The notes beneath the pieces are model-generated. The model made no database searches. It was not told the DNA's origin and saw only the letters and a program-made list of their open reading frames with translations. The translations under genes were made by a program, and so were the position numbers. DNA of 64,000 bases, from positions 85,871 to 149,870 of the forward strand of contig JAGGUN010000028.1 of the NCBI GenBank assembly GCA_021158465.1. The letters run 5' to 3'. Shown piece after piece: positions 54,868-62,580 of this stretch (the first letter of the stretch is position 1; every line of letters begins with the position of its first letter). This stretch comes from a bacterium (lineage in GTDB: Bacteria; UBP14; UBA6098; 4484-93).

Positions 54868-55876
54868 GAAGGATCTTTCCCCTTTGCATATCGAGCTCCC
54901 TGAGCGGGAGGTTCTCACCTGTGAATGCCCGGATGTGCTCGGGTTTTACCAGATAGAAGAGTTCGAGTATGTTGGTCTTGTCGATTTTGAGAATGCCAAG
55001 GACTGCCCCGATGAGCAGCTTGTTGAGTATCCCGATTGCCTCCTCGAGCGAGATGAGAACGGAATGCGTGGCAACCCCGAAGGATTTCATCACCCGATCC
55101 TGTATCTCGAGGGGGAGGATGTCGGTAAGCTCCTTACGTGCCTTTGTCTCGGCATCTACTATCTCCTCGGCGAACTCTGTAGCCGAATCGATAATCTCTT
55201 CCTCAGAGAGACCAAGGGATGCTTTTGTTGTTGCCTCCACGAGGACAGAGTCGGGTGAGAATATCCTCAACTGCAGGTTGTGTCGAAGCATCATCTCCTT
55301 GAGCAGGTCGAATTTCTTGAGGATTATTATCCCAGGGATGAGGAGGAGTACGCCTGCTCGGAAGCCTGTTCCACAGGAGAGGAGGTCGCTCGTCAGGTAA
55401 CCGAACTGCTTGTCGAAGGCGAACTGGAAGGATTCTTCCAAGGCGTCCTCGATGAAGAACAGCTTTGGGTAGGAGGAGCTTCCACCCTTGCCGGGGGAGG
55501 AAACCTTCATTGTTAGGTGATCATGTGAACAGAGAAGGATCAACAGGTTTTCATCCCTGCTGACGAAGGCTGCCGTACCTTTCTGTCTGGATGAGAGGAG
55601 CCTTGTGGGGAAGTCTCTCTCGGCAAGGTATCGCCACTCTGAGGGTGGAATCTCGTCGAAAGAGATATGGTACATCTCGTCCCCGAATTGCATCTGTTCG
55701 ATCTTCTGGGCGATGGAATCGGCGAGTGAGCGCCTCTCCTGTGGGGACATTCTGGCAGGGAATTTGTTCTTGCTGATATTCCTTCGCAAGGTAAATGTAT
55801 ACTCCAGCAGTATATCGGAGGTTCCGAGAGCCTCATATCGGGCAGGCAGGCGTGGTGGAAAAAGTTCTTGTATCAT
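54848..55876 (-). CDS. mcsB: McsB-like phosphagen-kinase homologue, probably catalytically degenerate
   Basis: McsB phosphorylates protein arginines to mark proteins for ClpCP. This 342-residue protein follows mcsA and aligns over the family length, with GTGFRAG at 169-175, HDHL at 118-121 and SLGLSEEEII near 220. However, the usual SSRxRxxRN reads EYTFTLRRN at 25-33, NEEDHLR reads CSHDHLT at 116-122, CPTNxGTG reads DLLSCGTG at 164-171, and RGxYGE reads RIFSPD at 204-209. These changes remove two nucleotide-binding Arg, a catalytic Glu and the active-site Cys. It may be a pseudokinase scaffold or phosphoarginine-binding protein. ATGA overlaps mcsA. Confidence 0.85.
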   Translation of the reverse strand: MIQELFPPRLPARYEALGTSDILLEYTFTLRRNISKNKFPARMSPQERRSLADSIAQKIEQMQFGDEMYHISFDEIPPSEWRYLAERDFPTRLLSSRQKGTAAFVSRDENLLILLCSHDHLTMKVSSPGKGGSSSYPKLFFIEDALEESFQFAFDKQFGYLTSDLLSCGTGFRAGVLLLIPGIIILKKFDLLKEMMLRHNLQLRIFSPDSVLVEATTKASLGLSEEEIIDSATEFAEEIVDAETKARKELTDILPLEIQDRVMKSFGVATHSVLISLEEAIGILNKLLIGAVLGILKIDKTNILELFYLVKPEHIRAFTGENLPLRELDMQRGKILRERLTE

Positions 55877-56361
55877 TTCCCCACTTTGTTTAGAATATCC
55901 CTTATCATTGCGGCATACTCGAAGTTTTCCTGCTTGATAGCTTCCTGCAATAGTTCTTCAAGGTGCTTTTGACTGCTTGAAAGGATGGTTTTACTTCCTG
56001 GAGAAGAGCCTGTATGCTTTGGAAACGGAACGAGCTTCTGCAGGATAGAGTTTATCTGTTCCCTGAAGTGGGTATAGCATTCCGGGCAACCGACAGAGTG
56101 GTGCTTGATCATATTCTCAAGCTCCATGCCGCAGGAAGGACAAGGGGGGATTTCTTCGCAGGGTGTAGTTTGTGCCAGTTCCTCGATGACATCGCTTATT
56201 ATGCTGGAGATGAACTTTTCCGATTCCTGGAACTGCCTTGATCTCAGGTACTGCTCGAAGCAGGCATCGCAGAGGTAGAACTCTTCTTTTCCCCTTCTTG
56301 TAACGAAGACAACCTTGTGGGTTGCTGGTTGTCCACACATCTTGCATCGAGCCTTACTCAA
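55873..56361 (-). CDS. mcsA: McsA-like zinc protein with UVR motif
   Basis: A 162-residue protein with two zinc-binding CxxC pairs, CKMCG (7-11) with CDACF (32-36), then CPSCG with CPECY near 75-95, and a C-terminal UVR motif (LEELLQEAIKQENFEYAAMIRD). This is the McsA layout. McsA activates the McsB arginine kinase and regulates the stress repressor CtsR in Firmicutes. Neither ctsR nor clpC is in the window. It overlaps lolD by 8 bases and the mcsB-like gene by four. Confidence 0.92.
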   Translation of the reverse strand: MSKARCKMCGQPATHKVVFVTRRGKEEFYLCDACFEQYLRSRQFQESEKFISSIISDVIEELAQTTPCEEIPPCPSCGMELENMIKHHSVGCPECYTHFREQINSILQKLVPFPKHTGSSPGSKTILSSSQKHLEELLQEAIKQENFEYAAMIRDILNKVGK

Positions 56362-57049
56362 CTTTCCCCTCCCATTTGATTACTGAGAGCGTACCTCCGC
56401 TCAAAAGATACACCTTTTTTGCCCTTTCTGCAAGTTTTATATCGTGAGTTGCAAGCAGAATTGTTAGGTTCTCCTCTTCGTTCATTCGGCAGAGCAGCTC
56501 CTCTATCTCGTGTGAGTGTCTCTCATCCAGGTTTCCGGTTGGTTCGTCGGCTATCAAAAACTGAGGGTAGTTGGCGAGTGCTCTGGCGAGGGCTACCCTC
56601 TGTTGTTCGCCGCCCGATAGCTGATTAGGGAAATGATGTGCCCTTGAGCTTATCTCGAACTTGTTGAGCAGGGACATTGCTCTACTCCTTGCCTCCTCAA
56701 ACGCTCTGCCAGCCACAAGGCAGGGGAGCATAACATTCTCGAGTGATGTGAACTCCGGCAGGAGATGATGAAACTGAAACACGAACCCGATGAAACGGTT
56801 CCGAAGCTGAGCCATCTTCTCGTCAGAGAGTGAAAGGCAACCTCTTCCGTTGAGAAGGAGCTCTCCTGCTGTTGGACGGTCGAGCAGACCGAGTATGTGC
56901 AGAAGTGTGCTCTTACCTGTTCCGCTCTCGCCGGTCACAGCGACAAAGTCGCCAGGATTTATCCTGATGTCTATCCCTGAGAGAACAGTAAGCTCCTCGT
57001 TGCCGGAGCGGAAGATTCTCTTTATCCCTCTTGCCTCCACGATTGCCAT
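56354..57049 (-). CDS. lolD: Lipoprotein-releasing ABC transporter ATPase (LolD-like)
   Basis: LolD powers LolCE, which extracts lipoproteins from the inner membrane. The 231-residue ABC ATPase has Walker A GESGTGKST (about 38-46), Q-loop FVFQFHHLLPEFTSLENV, signature LSGGEQQR, Walker B FLIADEPTGNLD, and the LATHD H-loop. The match to the MacB/LolD subfamily is clear, but LolC/E permeases are not adjacent, so the transported substrate is inferred. The start ATG is 11 bases after a candidate -10, without a ribosome site. Confidence 0.9.
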   Translation of the reverse strand: MAIVEARGIKRIFRSGNEELTVLSGIDIRINPGDFVAVTGESGTGKSTLLHILGLLDRPTAGELLLNGRGCLSLSDEKMAQLRNRFIGFVFQFHHLLPEFTSLENVMLPCLVAGRAFEEARSRAMSLLNKFEISSRAHHFPNQLSGGEQQRVALARALANYPQFLIADEPTGNLDERHSHEIEELLCRMNEEENLTILLATHDIKLAERAKKVYLLSGGTLSVIKWEGKVE

Positions 57050-57060
57050 TAGAGTATATT

Positions 57061-57088
57061 AAAATAATCCAGGATTAACAATTTTCAA
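57061..57088 (-). promoter_or_regulatory. Promoter of the lolD-mcsA-mcsB-tilS unit
   Basis: TTGAAA (57083-57088), 16 bases, TATTTT (57061-57066) on the minus strand, ending 11 bases before the lolD ATG. A second possible pair (TTGTTA-17-TATACT) would place the -10 three bases from the ATG and is less likely. Confidence 0.45.
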
Positions 57089-57100
57089 CCTGAAAATGCT

Positions 57101-57128
57101 TTGACGAGGATGCTCTTTTGTGTATATT
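57101..57128 (+). promoter_or_regulatory. Promoter of the beta-CASP nuclease gene
   Basis: TTGACG (57101-57106), a 16-base spacer and TATATT (57123-57128). The leader to the GTG start would be about 35 bases and has AAAGGAG. Confidence 0.55.
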
Positions 57129-57168
57129 GGAAAACCTTGTGAGTGGAGAAGCATAGAAAGGAGAAGCA

Positions 57169-58560
57169 GTGAAGATAAGGTTTCTTGGAGCGGCTCGTGA
57201 AGTTACGGGGTCAAGGCATACTGTTTCTATACCGGGAGAATCTGTTCTCCTTGATTGTGGGTTATATCAGGGTAGGAGGAAACTAACCTACGAAAGGAAC
57301 AAAAACATTCCGAGAGCCGTCATCAATGCCAATGCTATGCTGCTTGGACACGCACACATAGACCATTCGGGTAACATCCCCAATCTTATCTTATCGGGTT
57401 TTAGAGGGAAGATTTATGCCACATCGGCAACGGTTGACCTGTGTAGATTTATGCTGCTTGATTCCGCATATCTGCAGGAGAAGGATGTCGAGTATGTGAA
57501 CAAGAGGAAGAGGAGGCGAGGCGAGGAGCTTGTTGAGCCGCTCTATACGACTCAGGACGCGCTTGAGGCTCTTGACCACTTTGTTCCGAGGTCATACAAT
57601 AGATGGTTCAAAGTGACGAAGAACATATCTGCCAAGTTCTGTGATGCAGGGCATGTGCTTGGCTCCGCTATAACCCTCCTGCGGGTGAACGATAGAGGGA
57701 GGTCGTTGAAGATCGCCTATGCGGTTGACCTTGGAAGGAAAGGGATGCCTATCCTTCGCGACCCGGTGCAGATAAAAGGAGTGGACTATCTTATAATCGA
57801 GAGCACCTACGGGAACAGGCTGCATGAGAAGGTGGAGGAATCGGAAAGGATTCTCGAGGATACGGTCAATCGGATCGTAAGACAGAAGGGGAAGCTAATT
57901 ATACCATCCTTTACGCTCGAGCGGACACAGGAGGTCGTGTATCATCTGCATAACCTTATCGAGGAGAAGCGGATACCAGCTATCCCTATTTTCGTCGACT
58001 CTCCGCTTGCTGTTAATATAACATCCGTCTTCCGCAGGCATCCGGAGTGCTTCGACAAGGAGACTATGAGGCTTCTGCGGGGGAGGTCTGACCCGTTCGG
58101 ATTCGACTATGTCACATACATCCGTGAGGTGGACAGGTCCAAGGCACTGAACGAGATGGAAGGTCCTATGGTTATCATCTCCGCATCTGGTATGGCAGAG
58201 GGCGGAAGGATACTACACCACTTGAAGAACAATATCGAAGACCCGAGGAATATCATTATGATAGTCGGATATATGGCGGCTAACACCCTCGGCAGAAGGC
58301 TCGTCGAGAAAGAGAGGCAGGTGAAGATATTTGGCGAGTTATACACCAGAAAGGCGGATGTTGTGGTTGCGAATAGTTTCTCTGCTCATGCCGACAGAAA
58401 TGAACTCATCGAGTATGTCAGAAATATTGGTGAGGGGATAAAACATATCTTTGTTGTGCACGGAGAGGAGTCGCAAGCTATTCCTTTTGCGGAAGCGCTG
58501 CGAGAGATGGGATACTCTGTTACCGTTCCACACCTCGGCGACGAGGTAAAGCTCCCCTGA
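57169..58560 (+). CDS. Metallo-beta-lactamase/beta-CASP RNase (CPSF-like)
   Basis: A 463-residue RNA-processing nuclease of the MBL/beta-CASP group. It has HAHIDHSG with zinc ligands His61, His63, Asp65 and His66, DAGHVLGSA, the VDLGR segment, YLIIESTYGNRLH, PSFTLERTQEVVY of the beta-CASP insert, ISASGMAEGGRILHH and the C-terminal SAHADRNELIEYV motif C. Such enzymes act as endo- or 5'-3' exonucleases. The start is GTG with AAAGGAG. Its stop directly meets the convergent propeller gene. Confidence 0.95.
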   Translation: MKIRFLGAAREVTGSRHTVSIPGESVLLDCGLYQGRRKLTYERNKNIPRAVINANAMLLGHAHIDHSGNIPNLILSGFRGKIYATSATVDLCRFMLLDSAYLQEKDVEYVNKRKRRRGEELVEPLYTTQDALEALDHFVPRSYNRWFKVTKNISAKFCDAGHVLGSAITLLRVNDRGRSLKIAYAVDLGRKGMPILRDPVQIKGVDYLIIESTYGNRLHEKVEESERILEDTVNRIVRQKGKLIIPSFTLERTQEVVYHLHNLIEEKRIPAIPIFVDSPLAVNITSVFRRHPECFDKETMRLLRGRSDPFGFDYVTYIREVDRSKALNEMEGPMVIISASGMAEGGRILHHLKNNIEDPRNIIMIVGYMAANTLGRRLVEKERQVKIFGELYTRKADVVVANSFSAHADRNELIEYVRNIGEGIKHIFVVHGEESQAIPFAEALREMGYSVTVPHLGDEVKLP

Positions 58561-60858
58561 TTATTTTAGTATTACAATCTTTTGAATAATGGAGGCTTGC
58601 TCACCGTTAAGCAGGAGGAAATATATACCGCTCGGATAATTTGAGAAATCGAATGAGAAGCCGTTCTCTCCGGGGGAGAGAGAAACTATTTTCTCCTGCA
58701 ATTTCTCTCCGAGGATGTTGTATATTCCGAGATTTGAGCTTGTCTTTCTGCTCGATATAATCTTGAGCTTCACCTGTGCATTTGCCGGGTTCGGGAAGAT
58801 GGAGACAGAGAACCTCTCCGGTCTCTTTTCCTCGATGGCTGTTGTATCGGCTGTCCAGCGGTAGATGAGAGATGGGGAGCCGACAGCGTATCCGAGGGTT
58901 GAATCGATGAATGTTATGTTGTAGATGCGCTCATCCGCTGGCAGAGGGATAATCTCCCAGCTTAGTCCTCCGTCTGTTGTGTGGTAGAGGTCGCCTGATG
59001 CGAGGAAACCCTCGTTCTCGTTTATGAAATGCAGTCCGCGAGGGCGTGGTATGTCGAAATCCCAGGAGGTAACATCGGAGAAGTAAGAGATATGCTCCCA
59101 GCTCAATCCTCCGTCCGTGGTCTTGAAGATTTTGGAGTTCCCGTTGACAAACCAGCCGAGTGTATCGTTCAGGAAGAATATATCCAGGATTCCTCCGGCG
59201 GAGCGGATTTCCAGTGTTTCCCAGCTCTCGCCGCCATCCTCTGTTCTGTATAGTGTGTCGTCGTAGGTGCCGATGAACCCGAGAAGCGAATCGTAGAAAT
59301 AGACCGAATACATAGGTATCGGCAGGTTGAGCGGTGGGTAATCGTATCGGCTCCAGGTTTCTCCGCCGTCTGTGGAGAATGTAACATTGGATATGCCCTC
59401 GCGCCATCTCGTTTGTATCCCGACCGCCCAGATGTGAAGCGAATCGGCAACGGCAATGTCCCAGAACTCCGTCACCGTGTCCTCGAAGCAGGTCCACCAA
59501 CTGTGCCCACCATCTGTTGTTCTTCTGATGGTGTAGCAGTCATTGAGATTATATATCCTCTGGATGAGGAAGCCGTATCGCGAGTTCCACATATCTATGG
59601 TCGGCTCCCATCCGAAGAAGTATGGCTCTGCCCAGATATCCGTGAGGTCGGAGGCGTCTGGATTGCGGAAGTGGTAGATGTATGATTGTACCAGATAGTC
59701 CGATATCCAGACATTGCTGTCAGGGGTGGAGCAGATGTGGAGGTATGTGCATATATCGATTGGGAATACCCTGTTCCAGGATGCTCCTCCGTCCTCGGTG
59801 AAGTAGACATTCTTGGTTGAGCCGACCCAGACCGTGTCCTCTCCGAGGCTCTTTACGAATGTGTACAGGTCCGAGCGATAAGACGGTGGCTCGATAATCT
59901 CCCAGGTTGCCCCCATATCTGATGTTATTGCGATGCAATAATGGACATCCTCACCGGCAGAATAGAGTATGATGTTTCCGCCCGAATACGCTACTTTATA
60001 GTATCCGTCGTAAAAGTAATCTATAAGCACAGTATCCCATTCTGCTCCGCCTGTTTCGGTGTACAGTACCCCGAATTCCTTCTGGCTCGGCCAGCAGGTG
60101 AGTTCACCGTACATCAGTCCCGGGTAAGTGATTATGAAGGTATCAAGCCCTGTCGGTATCACCGTCCGTATCAATATCGAGGGGGGAAGAGGAGGCGTAA
60201 ATAACAGGGTGGATGTTTCTCCTCTGTCGTATGTGGCGTAGACTCTATTATCACCTCTCCAGTGGTAGTAATAAACGGAATCGTTGAACCAGGAAACCCG
60301 AATGTCGAATCCAAGCCAGTGTGACCTTTCCCAGCTCTCGCCGCCGTCGGTGGTGTAGACGACGAATGCACTATCTGCCGAGCCCCATGCATCACATACT
60401 ATAGTCAGGGAGTCGATGAAACTGCCTCCTCCGGGGTAAAACCCTGTTCCTGGAATTGTTGAAGGGGCAAGTATGGTATCCCAGGTTGCGCCGGCGTTGG
60501 TCGTCTTCAGGATGTAGCGTAAAAAGCCGTAGATTGAGGGGTCATAGGTTCTACACCCGAGGTAGCCGAAATCCTCGGTGAAGAAACGCATACCGGTGAA
60601 CCCGGAGAACCCTGCACTGGAGGCGGTGATGACCGGCTCGAATGTTCGCCCACAATCTGTTGAACGGAAAACCCCTTTCCACTCATTGAGGAGGTAGTAG
60701 ACCTCGTCTGATATTTTCTGGATGTCCGAAAACCGTCCCCCTCCTACAGGCGATTTCTGGACGAGTTCCAAACCGGCAAAGAGACAAAAAGGAATAGATA
60801 GGATAAAAAGGATTAAAGCCCCCTTAAAAAGGGGGCTTGGTAGGGTGAACTTACTCAT
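58561..60858 (-). CDS. Secreted YCF48/BNR-type beta-propeller with T9SS C-terminal domain
   Basis: A 765-residue exported protein. It has a signal peptide ending near LFAG, then many repeats of the TTDGGxSWE type (TTNAGATWD, TTDGGESWE, TEDGGASWN, TTDGGHSWW, TEDGGESWE, TTDGGLSWE), which form sialidase/YCF48-like propellers. The end, from FPNPANAQVKLKI near 685 to IIQKIVILK, is a T9SS type A-like sorting domain with the YNILGEK strand. Its first codons contain a strong hairpin (60816-60838). The ATG overlaps the stop of a small Cys-rich gene by eight bases. Confidence 0.88.
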   Translation of the reverse strand: MSKFTLPSPLFKGALILFILSIPFCLFAGLELVQKSPVGGGRFSDIQKISDEVYYLLNEWKGVFRSTDCGRTFEPVITASSAGFSGFTGMRFFTEDFGYLGCRTYDPSIYGFLRYILKTTNAGATWDTILAPSTIPGTGFYPGGGSFIDSLTIVCDAWGSADSAFVVYTTDGGESWERSHWLGFDIRVSWFNDSVYYYHWRGDNRVYATYDRGETSTLLFTPPLPPSILIRTVIPTGLDTFIITYPGLMYGELTCWPSQKEFGVLYTETGGAEWDTVLIDYFYDGYYKVAYSGGNIILYSAGEDVHYCIAITSDMGATWEIIEPPSYRSDLYTFVKSLGEDTVWVGSTKNVYFTEDGGASWNRVFPIDICTYLHICSTPDSNVWISDYLVQSYIYHFRNPDASDLTDIWAEPYFFGWEPTIDMWNSRYGFLIQRIYNLNDCYTIRRTTDGGHSWWTCFEDTVTEFWDIAVADSLHIWAVGIQTRWREGISNVTFSTDGGETWSRYDYPPLNLPIPMYSVYFYDSLLGFIGTYDDTLYRTEDGGESWETLEIRSAGGILDIFFLNDTLGWFVNGNSKIFKTTDGGLSWEHISYFSDVTSWDFDIPRPRGLHFINENEGFLASGDLYHTTDGGLSWEIIPLPADERIYNITFIDSTLGYAVGSPSLIYRWTADTTAIEEKRPERFSVSIFPNPANAQVKLKIISSRKTSSNLGIYNILGEKLQEKIVSLSPGENGFSFDFSNYPSGIYFLLLNGEQASIIQKIVILK
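60816..60838. repeat. Perfect GC-rich palindrome in the propeller gene's 5' coding region
   Basis: AAGCCCCCTT-AAA-AAGGGGGCTT is a 10-base-pair stem with a 3-base loop. It lies at about codons 7-14 of the gene at 58561-60858, in the signal peptide's n-region, which is read as LPSPLFKGA. On the mRNA it is followed by a U-rich stretch. It may be an attenuator or an inserted short palindromic repeat. Confidence 0.55.
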
Positions 60859-61150
60859 TGTCGTTCTCCTCAGGTGGACTGAAGGTTTCCGTGCAACAAC
60901 CTCTGAGGCACCAATAGGGTTTCAATCGGTATCTGTTCGCGTGTATTTCTTTGTAGGTCCAGGGTGATGACACCGGAAAAGGTCCATTTTCTCCGTATTC
61001 GCTTGTGCAGCCAGCTCCGTAGCCGTACAGGTAATACATATACCTTTGGTCGAGGTCGTTGAAGATGAAATAGCCATTGGGGCTGACGCAGGTTCTACCC
61101 TTAATTTCCCATTGTTTTTCGTTCTCGTTGTAATATTCAATTCTACACAT
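60851..61150 (-). CDS. Small Cys-rich protein of unknown function
   Basis: A 99-residue protein, no signal peptide visible, with Cys at 2, 21, 53, 85, 89 and 90 or thereabouts. It contains a Cna-B/regulatory-like stretch, WEIKGRTCVSPNGYFIFNDL, and ends in CLRGCC and an acidic tail. I do not recognise a family. Its stop overlaps the ATG of the secreted propeller gene by eight bases, which supports it as a real, coupled gene. The ribosome site (AGAGG) is too close to the ATG to be convincing, and a TATAAT (61239-61244) lies 90 bases upstream without a clear -35. Confidence 0.55.
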   Translation of the reverse strand: MCRIEYYNENEKQWEIKGRTCVSPNGYFIFNDLDQRYMYYLYGYGAGCTSEYGENGPFPVSSPWTYKEIHANRYRLKPYWCLRGCCTETFSPPEENDNE

Positions 61151-61267
61151 CCTCTGGAGGTTTATCTTCCACCGAACAAGGAGTGAGGAATCCGTATATA
61201 TATTCGCTTGAGAAGACTCATTTTACCCTTCTGCTTTTATTATATCGATTTCTCGCAAAAAATCCAG

Positions 61268-61295
61268 TTGACAATTAAGTTTTGCAAAATATATT
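61268..61295 (+). promoter_or_regulatory. Promoter of rnfEAB
   Basis: A perfect TTGACA (61268-61273), a 16-base spacer and TATATT (61290-61295). It lies 35 bases upstream of the rnfE ATG, which has AGGAG. So the cluster starts here and is not the tail of an rnfCDG operon. Confidence 0.65.
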
Positions 61296-61330
61296 TTCTC
61301 AAACTCAAGATTGCTTTTCGAGGAGATACG

Positions 61331-61921
61331 ATGGCGTTTGGTAAGGAGTTTGCCAAGGGAATCCTGAAGGAGAACCCTATTCTTGTTATAGCCCTCGGTA
61401 TGTGCCCGACACTCGCCGTTACCACATCTGTCGAGAACGGGCTCGGTATGGGGATTGCCGCGTCCTTTGTGCTTCTCGGCTCGAATATCATCATATCGCT
61501 TATAAGAAAGTTTGTCCCAGACGCCATAAGGATACCGATCTTCATCACTGTCATTGCGACATTTGTCACGATAGTCAAGCTCGTTATGGCGGCATATACA
61601 CCGGCACTATCCAAGGCTCTCGGGATATTCATCCCGCTTATCGTCGTCAACTGCATAATCCTCGGTCGAGCGGAGGCTTTCGCAAGCAAGCACAATGTCG
61701 TTGATTCCATAGCTGATGCTATCGGTATGGGGGTCGGGTTCACCATTGTTCTGGTTATAATTGGTGCGTTCCGCGAGCTGCTCGGCTCAGGAACGATCCT
61801 GGGACGGAGCATCTTTGGTGCATCCTATCAGCCAGCTCTCTTGATGATTCTTCCACCGGGAGGGTTCCTGTCGCTCGGGCTCCTTTTGATGTTTATACAG
61901 TGGTGTAAGAAGGAGAAGTAA
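61331..61921 (+). CDS. rnfE: Rnf electron transport complex subunit E
   Basis: RnfE is a membrane subunit of the Rnf complex, which couples electron flow between ferredoxin and NAD to sodium or proton transport. The 196-residue protein has about six membrane helices. It has GMCPTLAVTTSVENGLGMG, VVNCIILGRAEAFASK and GAFRELLGSGTILG, all conserved RnfE/NqrD motifs. The frame is open to 61208, but the ATG at 61331 has AGGAG and matches family starts. Its TAATG overlap joins it to rnfA. Confidence 0.95.
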   Translation: MAFGKEFAKGILKENPILVIALGMCPTLAVTTSVENGLGMGIAASFVLLGSNIIISLIRKFVPDAIRIPIFITVIATFVTIVKLVMAAYTPALSKALGIFIPLIVVNCIILGRAEAFASKHNVVDSIADAIGMGVGFTIVLVIIGAFRELLGSGTILGRSIFGASYQPALLMILPPGGFLSLGLLLMFIQWCKKEK

Positions 61922-62571
61922 TGGATTTCGGGCATATAGTCATCATCGCCATAAGTGCTATCCTCATCAACAACTTCATTCTGTCCAGGTTTCTGGGGAT
62001 ATGCCCGTTTCTGGGTGTTTCCAAGCAGACGGATACCGCCGTTGGAATGGGGATGGCTGTTATATTTGTTATGACAATGGCATCCGCTGTTACCTGGGTT
62101 ATCTACAACTTCTTCCTCCTGCCGACGGAGCATAATGTCTTTTACCTTGTTTCCCGCGCATTCGGCGGCGATTTCAAGCCCGAGAATTTCGACCTTGCCT
62201 ATCTCGAGACAATTGCCTATATCCTCGTGATAGCGACGCTTGTGCAGATAGTCGAGATAGTGATACGGAAAAGCTCCCCCACACTATATAGTGCCCTGGG
62301 AATATTCCTGCCGCTCATCACGACGAACTGTGCAATACTCGGTGTGGCGGAGTTGAACACGATAACCTACAATTATAACTTCATCGAGAGCCTTGTTCAC
62401 GGTATATCGGCTGGCATCGGATTCACGCTCGCTCTTGTCCTCATGGCAGGCATAAGGGAAAGGCTTGAGTACGCCAAGATCCCGAAGGCGATGCAGGGGT
62501 TGCCGATTGTTTTCTTTGTATCTGCTCTTATGTCAATGGCTTTTTTGGGCTTCTCCGGACTGAGGTTTTAA
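61921..62571 (+). CDS. rnfA: Rnf electron transport complex subunit A
   Basis: RnfA is the paralogous partner of RnfE in the membrane core. The 216-residue protein has about six membrane helices, with NNFILSRFLGICPFLGVS, ITTNCAILGVAELNT and MAGIRERLEYAKIP as family landmarks, and the NxCxxLGxxE-type cysteine motif. It is a little longer than usual, about 193. A one-base overlap with rnfE and ten bases to rnfB show a single operon. Confidence 0.95.
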   Translation: MDFGHIVIIAISAILINNFILSRFLGICPFLGVSKQTDTAVGMGMAVIFVMTMASAVTWVIYNFFLLPTEHNVFYLVSRAFGGDFKPENFDLAYLETIAYILVIATLVQIVEIVIRKSSPTLYSALGIFLPLITTNCAILGVAELNTITYNYNFIESLVHGISAGIGFTLALVLMAGIRERLEYAKIPKAMQGLPIVFFVSALMSMAFLGFSGLRF

Positions 62572-62580
62572 GGGGGGTAA

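Noticed and set aside
61208-61330. N-terminal extension of rnfE by 41 residues
   Set aside because: The extension covers the promoter and ribosome site, is lysine- and phenylalanine-rich, and is not found in RnfE; the ATG at 61331 has AGGAG.
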